This document shows, piece after piece, positions 1-5,559 of a DNA stretch of 7,212 nucleotides (position 1 is its first letter; the number at the start of each line of letters is the position of its first letter). Below the pieces are notes generated by a model. That model did not search any database. It was not told where the DNA came from and was given only the letters and a program-made list of their open reading frames with translations. Origin of the DNA: Clostridiales bacterium UBA1246. Its GTDB lineage: Bacteria > Bacillota > Clostridia > Oscillospirales > Oscillospiraceae. Both the position numbers and the translations under genes were made by a program. The stretch covers positions 125 through 7,336 of the forward strand of contig DBWE01000051.1 in the NCBI GenBank assembly GCA_002308315.1, in the 5' to 3' direction.

Positions 1-1263
1 CCCAACTGGTATGAAAGCCATCAGGCCACCGGCTACAATCCGGGAATCCAGAAGGATATCTTCGATATGATCTATACCGGCACCGAGACCCGCGACACCA
101 AGCATTCCGACCAGCACCTGCCGAAGTACGCGAGCTTCAGTCTCGTCCGCCTGCTGGAGAACTACGCCCCCGGGCGCAACGGCGGCGGCTGGTTCGATCC
201 CTACGGCTGCAGCCCGATAGAGCTGTATCTTGAGCAGGCGTACCTCACCGCCTTTGCCAGGGCGAAGGAGCTCTGCCTCTTCTGCTGGGGCTCCCTTTAC
301 AAAAACCGCGTCATAGCGCCCCTCGGCATGCAGCTGGAGCTGATAGACCGCTTCCTTGACGAGGCCGGAGACTGCGTCGGCGTGCCCTGCTATCTGCCCC
401 CCTGCTCTCAGGGCGAGGATCATCTTGAGGATTTTCTCGGCATGCTCGGCATACCTCTCATTCCCACCCCGGACTTCCCGGAAAGCTCCAAGTCGGTCTT
501 TCTTACCGTCCAGGCGCTCAGGGACGAGCACGTCGTCGAAAAGCTCGAGCGCTTCGTTGCCGCCGGCGGGCGCGCCATAGCCACCTCCGGCTTCATCATC
601 GGCGCCCAGGGCAGGGGCATAGAGCAGCTCACCTCTCTGAGATACCGCGGCCGCCGCTTTTCCACCGACGAATTCCAGGAGGACGGCATGATGGCCCCGG
701 GCTACGTCTATTCCCGCGCCAAACTCACCTTCCCCCTGCTGGAGCACCGCAACAACACCACCTGGGCTCTTGCGAAAGCCGTTGTCGGCGAGGAAAACTA
801 CCCCATCGTGATGCGCGACACTTACGGCAAGGGCCAGCTCGTCACGATAGCCGTGCCCGATGAATACGGCCTGCTCCACTCCCTGCCTCCCGAGATACTC
901 AAGGGCATACGCTCCCAGTTCGCTCTCGACGTCCCCTACTACATCGACGGTCCGGCTCAGGTCTCCCTGTTTGCCTACGACAACGACGTTTTCTCGCTGT
1001 ATTCCTACGTCAACAGTCTTACCCGCGGCAGCGTGCGCGTGATCACCAATGGCGTCGCCGACGCGTTGGTGGACCTGCGCACCGGCATGCGCATGCTCCC
1101 CTCCCGCGTAAACAGCGTCGGCAGCGCCTCGTCGACCTTCGATATCTTCATGCTCGGGCAGGGCGATATCAATTTCTACCGCATAGAGTGGAATGAAAAC
1201 CGCGAGGGAACGAAAGTCAGCAGAGGCGTTTCCTCCGCCCCCCACGATTTCGATCTGAGCTGA
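1..1263 (+). CDS. Glycoside-hydrolase-like protein, 3' part (TIM-barrel end, GATase-like domain, C-terminal beta domain)
   Basis: The reading frame is open from base 1, so the true start lies upstream. The 420 residues visible are the C-terminal part, ending at TGA 1261-1263. The first ~100 residues read like the end of a TIM barrel, with the Gly/Asp-rich stretch APGRNGGGWFDPYGC and then a helix and the strand ELCLFCWGSL. Residues ~110-215 look like a glutamine-amidotransferase-type alpha/beta fold, as in the trimerisation domain of GH42-type enzymes: a strand-turn 'GVPCYLPP', 'LGIPLIPTPDFP', 'SVFLTVQAL' and then 'VEKLERFVAAGGRAIATSGF', the usual pattern for 'set a helix, then a Gly-rich turn into a buried strand'. 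The last ~110 residues are strand-rich and resemble a beta-sandwich. I see no signal peptide, but the N-terminus is missing. Catalytic residues would be in the missing barrel part, so neither substrate nor activity can be stated. The family assignment rests on recalled fold patterns and is moderate. The reading frame itself is secure (long, GC-rich codon use, no competing frame). Confidence 0.8.
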   Translation, partial: PNWYESHQATGYNPGIQKDIFDMIYTGTETRDTKHSDQHLPKYASFSLVRLLENYAPGRNGGGWFDPYGCSPIELYLEQAYLTAFARAKELCLFCWGSLYKNRVIAPLGMQLELIDRFLDEAGDCVGVPCYLPPCSQGEDHLEDFLGMLGIPLIPTPDFPESSKSVFLTVQALRDEHVVEKLERFVAAGGRAIATSGFIIGAQGRGIEQLTSLRYRGRRFSTDEFQEDGMMAPGYVYSRAKLTFPLLEHRNNTTWALAKAVVGEENYPIVMRDTYGKGQLVTIAVPDEYGLLHSLPPEILKGIRSQFALDVPYYIDGPAQVSLFAYDNDVFSLYSYVNSLTRGSVRVITNGVADALVDLRTGMRMLPSRVNSVGSASSTFDIFMLGQGDINFYRIEWNENREGTKVSRGVSSAPHDFDLS

Positions 1264-1380
1264 CGCGGACGGGCTCAACTGATATTCCCGTTTTTTCGGT
1301 ATCGGGCAATCACACAGACTCTTTGACGGATCTGCTCCGATACCCGCTCGCTCCCGTAATTGCAAATCACCAAAATCCAA

Positions 1381-1412
1381 AGAGGCAGCCCCAAACGGAC
1401 GGGGCTGCCTCT
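1381..1412. terminator. Perfect 12-bp hairpin between convergent genes, probable bidirectional terminator
   Basis: AGAGGCAGCCCC and GGGGCTGCCTCT are perfect reverse complements around the 8-base loop AAACGGAC. The hairpin lies between the plus-strand gene ending at 1263 and the minus-strand gene ending at 1458, where a shared terminator is expected. The T-tracts are poor: on the plus strand the nearest is CATTTTTC about 15 bases on, and on the minus strand the hairpin is followed by TTGGATTTTGG. A role as terminator or as mRNA 3'-end stabiliser is therefore inferred. Confidence 0.65.
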
Positions 1413-1457
1413 GTCAATGGCGCGTCATTTTTCATATGCGGATGATCTGCTTAAATA

Positions 1458-2174
1458 TCACTCTTTATCCGGCTTGTTTTGTTCATTGTATATCGCAATT
1501 CCCTTTTCCGCTTGATCCGAAGTAAACAATTCCGTTTCTACCAGGAATACCTTAATGAATTCGTCGGTATAATTCCCCTGTGCCCTGCACCATTCGACCG
1601 CTCTCGCCGCCTGTTGTCCCCAGTCGACACGGCAGTGATCAAGCCCATATTTTGCGTCTTCCTCGGATATGCCCGCTTCGATCATCGCTTGCAGGATCTT
1701 GTCATAGGAAGCGGGATTTTCATCAACGGTTTTTTGCGCCAGCTCAACACATTTTTGTTTTGTCGGCAGGACGGGGACTGCCTTGTCGATTATCTGCGTA
1801 TCGACCCCGATCAGGCTGTTGACGTCGATATTGATATTAAAAACATTATTTACGTAAGCAATTACGGGCTCCCAAAAAATCGACACAGCCGATATGAGAA
1901 TGACAAATATGCATACGCAGATAATTGCTTTTTCCTTTCCGGTGTTCCTGTAACAGATCGTCAATTTGTTCTTTCCGCATCTCGGGCATGTTCCGTGATC
2001 ATACGCGTACGACCGCCCGCAGATACTGCACTTATACCTTACGCCTTTTTTCGGCTTATCCGCGGTATCGGCAGATATCACTCTTCCTTTACCGCATTGC
2101 CTGCATTTCCCGCTCGTTGTCTGCCTTGAGCCGCAAGAAGGGCATTTATAAGTATAGTATTTGCCTGCATCCAA
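1458..2174 (-). CDS. Zinc-ribbon membrane protein with two Ltp-like repeats
   Basis: Numbered from an upstream in-frame GTG at 2282, the protein would have 274 residues. I place the start at the TTG at 2174 (residue 37 of that frame, giving 238 aa). Two reasons: GGAAGAGG lies about nine bases before it, and the best promoter's -10 box falls on codons 3-4 of the longer version. In the long numbering there are two CxxC-x9/10-CxxC zinc ribbons: C47, C50, C60, C63 and C85, C88, C99, C102. A single hydrophobic helix follows at about 119-137. Then come two copies of an Ltp-like repeat at about 178-220 and 221-265, shown by 'AGISEEDAKYGLDHCRVDW' followed by a second unit ending 'FTSDQAEKGIAIY'. This matches the alternating helix and 'F(T/S)xEQAxYxxD' pattern of host cell surface-exposed lipoprotein (Ltp, PF07553) domains. 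The zinc ribbons would face the cytosol and the Ltp repeats the outside, by the lysine-rich flank before the helix (inferred). The gene is clearly AT-richer than its neighbours (one sampled 60-base line, 1801-1860, is 23/60 GC by hand count, against 42/60 at 361-420). The function is unknown. Ltp domains are known from a phage superinfection-exclusion lipoprotein, but many chromosomal proteins carry them with no such role. Confidence 0.8.
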   Translation of the reverse strand: MDAGKYYTYKCPSCGSRQTTSGKCRQCGKGRVISADTADKPKKGVRYKCSICGRSYAYDHGTCPRCGKNKLTICYRNTGKEKAIICVCIFVILISAVSIFWEPVIAYVNNVFNINIDVNSLIGVDTQIIDKAVPVLPTKQKCVELAQKTVDENPASYDKILQAMIEAGISEEDAKYGLDHCRVDWGQQAARAVEWCRAQGNYTDEFIKVFLVETELFTSDQAEKGIAIYNEQNKPDKE

Positions 2175-2270
2175 GGATGATCGCCTCTTCCGAAGAATCG
2201 ATAATATCCGTGCCCGCTGCTGCCTGAGGCTGAAGCGCCTATAAGTGAGCGTGTCAAAGAAAGTTTCTTG

Positions 2271-2299
2271 ATTATACAACACAAAATACTGCTTTTCAA
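2271..2299 (-). promoter_or_regulatory. Promoter of the zinc-ribbon/Ltp gene
   Basis: On the minus strand, TTGAAA (2299-2294) and a perfect TATAAT (2276-2271) are separated by 17 bases, a near-consensus vegetative sigma promoter. The predicted start of transcription is around 2264, leaving a leader of about 90 bases before the TTG start at 2174. This promoter lies inside the reading frame that begins at GTG 2282, which argues against that start. Confidence 0.7.
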
Positions 2300-2312
2300 C
2301 ATAATGCGGTCA

Positions 2313-2324
2313 AAAAACGTTTTT
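2313..2324. promoter_or_regulatory. Palindrome AAAAACGTTTTT between divergent promoters, possible operator
   Basis: This perfect 12-bp palindrome sits between the -35 boxes of the two divergent promoters (2294-2299 on minus and 2332-2337 on plus). Its central CpG with flanking A/T is the layout of LacI-family operators. It shares the core AAAACGTTTT with the palindrome at 7176-7189. Nothing in the window encodes a LacI-type regulator, so the binding protein is unknown. A chance A/T palindrome is possible. Confidence 0.35.
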
Positions 2325-2331
2325 CTGCCGC

Positions 2332-2360
2332 TTGCATTACAACGAAGCATACAATATAAT
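2332..2360 (+). promoter_or_regulatory. Promoter of the PNPOx-like gene
   Basis: TTGCAT (2332-2337), a 17-base spacer and a perfect TATAAT (2355-2360). Transcription should begin near 2367, just ahead of the ribosome binding site AAGGAGG (2376-2382), so the leader is only about 25 bases. The -35 box matches consensus only in TTG. The -10 box and spacing are ideal. Confidence 0.65.
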
Positions 2361-2390
2361 GTTCTCATAAATTCTAAGGAGGTATTCACC

Positions 2391-2783
2391 ATGCAGGAAG
2401 TATATGATTTCTTGAAAAAGGCCGGCACCTATTATCTGGCTACCGTCGAGGGCGATCAGCCCAGAGTGCGTCCCTTCGGCACCGTGAACATCTACAACGG
2501 CAAGCTGTACATACAGACCGGCAAGGTCAAGCCCGTTTCAAAGCAGATGGCCGCAAATCCCAAGATCGAGATCTGCGCCTTTGAGGGCGGCAGCTGGCTG
2601 CGCGTGGCCGCCACGGCCGTCAACGACGACAGCTATGAGGCGAAAAAGAGCATGCTCGACGCTTACCCCATGCTCCAGGCCAACTACAAGGCCGACGACG
2701 ACAACACCCAGGTCCTTTATCTCAAGGACGCCGTCGCGACTTTCTCGTCCTTTGCCGGCGAACCCAAGGTCGTAAAGTTCTGA
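2391..2783 (+). CDS. Pyridoxamine 5'-phosphate oxidase-like flavin-binding protein (split barrel)
   Basis: A 130-residue protein. The ATG at 2391 is preceded by AAGGAGG with 8 bases of spacing. The frame continues upstream to 2268, but that extension covers the promoter and is not coding. The layout is that of the small PNPOx-like split-barrel family (PF01243/COG5015 type): an N-terminal helix 'MQEVYDFLKKAGTYYLATVEGDQPRVRPFG', in which 'YYLATV.GDQPRVRPFG' is the hallmark first strands of the flavin site, then 'NGKLYIQTGKVKPVSKQMAANPKIEICAF' with the typical K..S.Q...NP.IE segment, and 'WLRVAATA' and 'VLYLKDAVATFSSF' near the C-terminus. Members bind FMN or related flavins or F420 and act as redox enzymes of mostly unknown substrate. 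Some are annotated as nitroimidazole-resistance-like. The specific reaction here cannot be read from the sequence. It is a single-gene transcription unit, with a terminator hairpin at 2825-2856. Confidence 0.9.
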   Translation: MQEVYDFLKKAGTYYLATVEGDQPRVRPFGTVNIYNGKLYIQTGKVKPVSKQMAANPKIEICAFEGGSWLRVAATAVNDDSYEAKKSMLDAYPMLQANYKADDDNTQVLYLKDAVATFSSFAGEPKVVKF

Positions 2784-2824
2784 TCTTCCGTCCGCACGGC
2801 CCTTCGGGCTTTGACGAAAATTTA

Positions 2825-2856
2825 ACGCGGGCAGTCTCAAAAGAGGCTGCCCGCGT
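2825..2856. terminator. 14-bp hairpin between convergent genes, bidirectional terminator
   Basis: ACGCGGGCAGTCTC and GAGGCTGCCCGCGT pair over 14 bases with one G-U pair and an AAAA loop. It lies between the plus-strand gene ending at 2783 and the minus-strand gene ending at 2900. On the plus strand it is followed by CATCTGTTTCGG, and on the minus strand by TAAATTTTCG, so T-richness is present on both sides but not contiguous. A shorter hairpin (GCCC-TTC-GGGC, 2799-2809) precedes it. Confidence 0.75.
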
Positions 2857-2899
2857 CATCTGTTTCGGCGTTGTTTTCTTATGCTCCGTGACGCGCGGC

Positions 2900-3907
2900 T
2901 CAGTCCTTTACCACCGTGGTCTCGGAAACGGGTACGGCGTCGATGGAGCCGTAGAACTTGATCACGACCGGCCCGCCCATGGGCGAATGCAGCTCGAAAA
3001 CCACGTCGCCCGTATCATACACGCGGATTATATAGGGGAAGGGCGCGTCAAAGGTCTCGTCGTACCGCTCGGTTATGGTACCGCCGAGAGGCGAATGGGC
3101 CACCGCGCCGCCGGATATGTGGCTGCCGGAGGCGTCCTGTCCGCCGGAGGCGTCGGCAATGCCCATAACGCCGGAGACTGAGTAGGATTGGCTCATATCC
3201 CCTTCGGTCATGTGGTAATCCCAGTCAAACCAGTAGGAAACCGGCACGTTATCCTTCTCGAACTGCTCACTGCCGCTGCCCATGCCCTCCAGCAGAGATG
3301 CGGCGATTGCGTCGGTATAGGGATCGGAGGGTTCTTCTATGACCTCGCCGTTTTCATCCGTCTTTATATCGAGCGAGCCTATGAAGGCCTGCTCCTTTTC
3401 GGCGCTGTAGGGCAAAAGCTCCATAACGAACTCGTCGTTTCTGAACCAGCCGTCGGCGACGCTTGTGGAGGCGGTGCCCCCCATCGCTCCCATCAGGGCG
3501 TTCAGTCCGGACAGGTCCGCCTTGAAATCCATGGCGAGGCTGCCGCAATATATCCCGTTCATGTCCGTTCCCACATGGCTGCAGGACAGGTCAAGATCGT
3601 AGGTGGTCTCCGTGAGGCCCAGGGCGTCAAGTACCGTGACCGCGTCGATGGAGACGGTCCAGACGAAACCCTCCTCCGGCTCGCTGCGCCATTTGGCGCG
3701 CAGATCCTCCCAATAGTCTCCGGTGCTCTCGAAATCCGATGCGCCGCCGTCATCGACGTTACCGACGTTATCGCCGTTCCCCGTCTGCCCTGCTTCGATA
3801 TCGGCCGTTCCCTGATCCGGCGTGTGCAAAGCAGGCGCTATCCTGCCGCAGGCCGTCAGCGCAAACAGTACGGAAAGCACCAGCAATGATACGATCGCTT
3901 TTTTCAC
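2900..3907 (-). CDS. Secreted lipoprotein of unknown family (second of a pair)
   Basis: A 335-residue protein starting at GTG 3907. The N-terminus MKKAIVSLLVLSVLFALTAC is a lipoprotein signal peptide, with a basic start, hydrophobic core and lipobox L-T-A-C with Cys20 as the lipidation site. The protein should be anchored to the outer face of the cytoplasmic membrane. Residues ~21-60 are Asp/Gly-rich and probably a flexible linker. The rest alternates polar and aromatic residues (e.g. 'PVSYWFDWDYHMTEG', 'APFPYIIRVYDTGDVVFELHSP') as in an extracytoplasmic beta-rich domain. I do not recognise the family. The gene follows the upstream lipoprotein's TGA by one base (TGA-C-GTG), and its ribosome site GGAG (3916-3919, 8-base spacing) lies within that gene, so translational coupling is likely. 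Confidence 0.85.
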   Translation of the reverse strand: MKKAIVSLLVLSVLFALTACGRIAPALHTPDQGTADIEAGQTGNGDNVGNVDDGGASDFESTGDYWEDLRAKWRSEPEEGFVWTVSIDAVTVLDALGLTETTYDLDLSCSHVGTDMNGIYCGSLAMDFKADLSGLNALMGAMGGTASTSVADGWFRNDEFVMELLPYSAEKEQAFIGSLDIKTDENGEVIEEPSDPYTDAIAASLLEGMGSGSEQFEKDNVPVSYWFDWDYHMTEGDMSQSYSVSGVMGIADASGGQDASGSHISGGAVAHSPLGGTITERYDETFDAPFPYIIRVYDTGDVVFELHSPMGGPVVIKFYGSIDAVPVSETTVVKD

Positions 3908-3908
3908 G

Positions 3909-4949
3909 TCAGTCGCTCCATTCCCAGCATACCATGCCCGCTTTCTCGCAGTAGGACAGCGCCAGGAAGCCGAAGCCGTCGGGATTGGGCTCGTTATAAT
4001 ACACGAACCAGGTCTCCCAGCCGTTCTCTTCGTCGTAGGCTTCTGTGTAAACGTCGTCCCTGCCGCTCAGCTTCTGGACGTATGCTTCGAAATCGGCCGC
4101 GGTCACGCCGGAGGCATAGGCTATGTACAGCTCGGAAGTATAGCTGCCGTTGTACTCCTTCACTTCGTATTCGCCCCAGTTGCCGCGCAGATCGGAGCCG
4201 AGGGAGTCGAGCCCTCCGGCGGGGGCGCCGGCCCTGGTGACCTTCCAGTCCAGCTTGGGCCATACTATGAGATCTTCATAATCGTTCGTCATCGTCTTTG
4301 CGTCATAAACGCCCGCGTTTATTCCGTTGTCCCACTCATAGAAGCTTACGTCTACGCACAGCAGCCATCCGTCATGCTCATAGAAAGCCATATAGCTGTC
4401 CCGGAAATCGTCATAGACCTCGTCCATGCTGTCGGCCTCCACGATCACGCCGTTGCCCACGGGTATTCCCCTGTATCCGGCGTCCCACAGGCGGCCGATA
4501 AGGTCCTCAAACGCCTCGCGGCTGGAATCGCATTCTATGGAAAAGCCGTTCCTGCAGCCGTCTAAGACGATGGAGCCGTCATCGTATATTTTACCGTTCT
4601 CGCAGTCCTTCGGCGTAAGATCTATCATACCCATTTCCGTCCATACCGAGGGATCGGGCAGCGATGAGTACGTCGAAACCGCGGGGAACTTGTAGTATTC
4701 CTTCCCCAGCCTGTCGTCTTCGCCTGCAAGGGCGTTGAGGCCCGCCATCATGTCGTCATATTCCTGACCCTCGGGCATATGCAGATCGTCTTCGCTCTTG
4801 CCTTCGTCCTGCTTTCCTTCATCCTTGCCGGTCGAAACGGAGCCGGTCTCCGGCTTTCCGGCGGATCCGTCCGCCTTGTCGTCTTTCCCGCAGGCGATAA
4901 ATGAGGCTGCGATCAAAAGCGCGAGTAAAAGAGCTATTATTTTTTTCAT
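3909..4949 (-). CDS. Secreted lipoprotein of unknown family (first of a pair)
   Basis: A 346-residue protein from ATG 4949, with AAGGAG (4958-4963) and 8 bases of spacing. The signal peptide MKKIIALLLALLIAASFIAC ends in the lipobox F-I-A-C with Cys20. Residues ~21-55 are a low-complexity linker rich in Gly, Asp, Glu and Lys. The folded part has two segments of similar layout: 'FEDLIGRLWDAGYRG' followed by acidic and aromatic strands, and later 'FEAYVQKLSGRDDVYTEAYDEENGWETWFVYYNEP'. This suggests a duplicated small domain. Tryptophans are frequent ('VCWEWSD' at the end). No family or activity is recognisable. It is the middle gene of the cluster, 60 bases after the LuxR-like regulator's stop and one base ahead of the next lipoprotein gene. 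It shares the 'GLNAL' motif with that neighbour, too short to call them paralogues. Confidence 0.87.
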   Translation of the reverse strand: MKKIIALLLALLIAASFIACGKDDKADGSAGKPETGSVSTGKDEGKQDEGKSEDDLHMPEGQEYDDMMAGLNALAGEDDRLGKEYYKFPAVSTYSSLPDPSVWTEMGMIDLTPKDCENGKIYDDGSIVLDGCRNGFSIECDSSREAFEDLIGRLWDAGYRGIPVGNGVIVEADSMDEVYDDFRDSYMAFYEHDGWLLCVDVSFYEWDNGINAGVYDAKTMTNDYEDLIVWPKLDWKVTRAGAPAGGLDSLGSDLRGNWGEYEVKEYNGSYTSELYIAYASGVTAADFEAYVQKLSGRDDVYTEAYDEENGWETWFVYYNEPNPDGFGFLALSYCEKAGMVCWEWSD

Positions 4950-4982
4950 TTCTGTCTCTCCTTGTCGATAGCGATATCGTTC

Positions 4983-5007
4983 CGGCGCCCTTATCCGAGC
5001 GGCGCCG
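4983..5007. other. 7-bp GC-rich hairpin in the 60-base gap of the lipoprotein cluster
   Basis: CGGCGCC (4983-4989) and GGCGCCG (5001-5007) can pair over an 11-base loop. It has no following T-run on the minus strand, so it is probably not a full terminator. It could reduce or protect the transcript between the regulator gene and the lipoprotein genes. Evidence for any role is weak. Confidence 0.35.
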
Positions 5008-5009
5008 TG

Positions 5010-5405
5010 TCATGATCGTCCGGTTTTGTTTTCCTGCTCATTTTGCAGTGTGTACCTTATCTCTTCCTCAGTCCGCTGCTCGACGTAGGCGTCGATCTCC
5101 TCCGTGCTGACGATGCTTTCTCTTTTCCGTTCCAGTCTGCCGTAAATATTCAGCAGCTGCCAGGTGCCTGTCACCCCCAGCTTGCGGCACAGCGACGCAA
5201 AGAGCTGTTTGTATCTGCCCCGGCTTATCAGCAGCGACTCCGCTATCCATCTCGGGCTGTAGCTTTCCCGGAGCCAGCGGTAGATATAGCATTCGTCGCC
5301 GGAGAGTTCGTCTACCCTTCGCTGCAGCTCCTCTTTGCTGTCCGAGGACGACACCGGACGGTATGACCTGCCCGGAGCGGTCCGCAGCGTCTTCAAATCG
5401 AACAT
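5010..5405 (-). CDS. Short LuxR-type helix-turn-helix protein
   Basis: A 131-residue protein starting at ATG 5405. The frame can be read nine codons further, to GTG 5432, but the strong ribosome site AAAGGAGG (5412-5419) lies inside that extension. It is 6 bases from ATG 5405 and directly abuts ATG 5411, so 5405 is the best start. The helix-turn-helix spans residues ~34-91 and aligns with the canonical LuxR/GerE pattern: 'LSGDECYIYRWLRESYSPRWIAESLLISRGRYKQ' corresponds to 'LTPREREVLRLLAxGYSNKEIAExLFIS', and 'LCRKLGV' corresponds to 'ILRKLGV'. In the recognition helix the usual T-V is replaced by R-Y, so its DNA preference may be unusual. There is no receiver or sensor domain: only ~33 residues precede the HTH and ~40 charged residues follow. 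It is probably the first gene of an operon with the two lipoproteins, and acts in the cytosol. Confidence 0.82.
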   Translation of the reverse strand: MFDLKTLRTAPGRSYRPVSSSDSKEELQRRVDELSGDECYIYRWLRESYSPRWIAESLLISRGRYKQLFASLCRKLGVTGTWQLLNIYGRLERKRESIVSTEEIDAYVEQRTEEEIRYTLQNEQENKTGRS

Positions 5406-5411
5406 CGGCAT

Positions 5412-5419
5412 CCTCCTTT
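5412..5419 (-). promoter_or_regulatory. Ribosome binding site deciding the start of the short LuxR-like gene
   Basis: AAAGGAGG on the minus strand, 6 bases before ATG 5405. It is the strongest ribosome site in the minus-strand cluster. It rules out the longer GTG 5432 start, which would place it inside the coding region, and makes ATG 5411 unlikely because that codon abuts the site. Confidence 0.7.
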
Positions 5420-5437
5420 CCCGTTTATTCACCTGTC

Positions 5438-5465
5438 ATTATCCCGATGATCTCCGAAAAAACAA
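5438..5465 (-). promoter_or_regulatory. Possible promoter of the LuxR-like/lipoprotein unit
   Basis: TTGTTT (5465-5460) and GATAAT (5443-5438) on the minus strand are 16 bases apart. Transcription would begin near 5431, leaving a leader of about 25 bases before ATG 5405. The neighbouring terminator at 5510-5540 ends the upstream gene, so a promoter is needed in this gap. The hexamers are weaker than those of the other promoters in the window. Confidence 0.4.
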
Positions 5466-5509
5466 CCTGTACATTTGGGCAGGTCGGGATATTTTTGCGA
5501 TTTTTGCGC

Positions 5510-5540
5510 AAAAAATGCGCCCCTTGCGAGAAGAGGCGCA
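5510..5540 (-). terminator. Rho-independent terminator of the membrane LuxR gene
   Basis: On the minus strand TGCGCCTCTT pairs with AAGGGGCGCA (10 bp with one G-U), with loop CTCGC, directly followed by TTTTTT. This is the best terminator in the window. It lies 20 bases after the stop of the membrane-regulator gene and separates it from the short LuxR-like gene. Confidence 0.88.
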
Positions 5541-5559
5541 CATATGATCGCGGCGATCG

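Noticed and set aside
1298..1344. Imperfect hairpin GGTATCGG/CCGATACC after the first gene, considered as terminator
   Set aside because: The loop is long, one base is bulged, and no T-run follows on either strand. The perfect hairpin at 1381-1412 is a better candidate.
1479..2129. 216-residue plus-strand frame opposite the zinc-ribbon gene
   Set aside because: The minus-strand frame shows eight paired cysteines, a membrane helix and Ltp-like repeats. The plus-strand frame shows nothing recognisable.
2268..2390. Upstream extension of the PNPOx-like protein (41 extra codons)
   Set aside because: It covers the promoter and the leader. The ATG at 2391 has an excellent ribosome site, and the protein from there has the family's normal length.
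3188..3889. 233-residue plus-strand frame opposite the second lipoprotein
   Set aside because: The opposite strand has a signal peptide with lipobox, a ribosome site and coupling to its neighbour. The plus-strand frame has none of these.
3822..4565. 247-residue plus-strand frame opposite the lipoprotein pair
   Set aside because: It spans the junction of two well-supported genes on the other strand and has no ribosome site or recognisable motif.
4983..5007. Hairpin after the short LuxR-like gene, considered as a terminator separating it from the lipoproteins
   Set aside because: Only 7 bp, loop of 11 bases and no T-run on the minus strand, so co-transcription remains more likely.
5405..5432. 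GTG 5432 as start of the short LuxR-like protein
   Set aside because: The strong AAAGGAGG site lies inside that extension and is best placed for ATG 5405.
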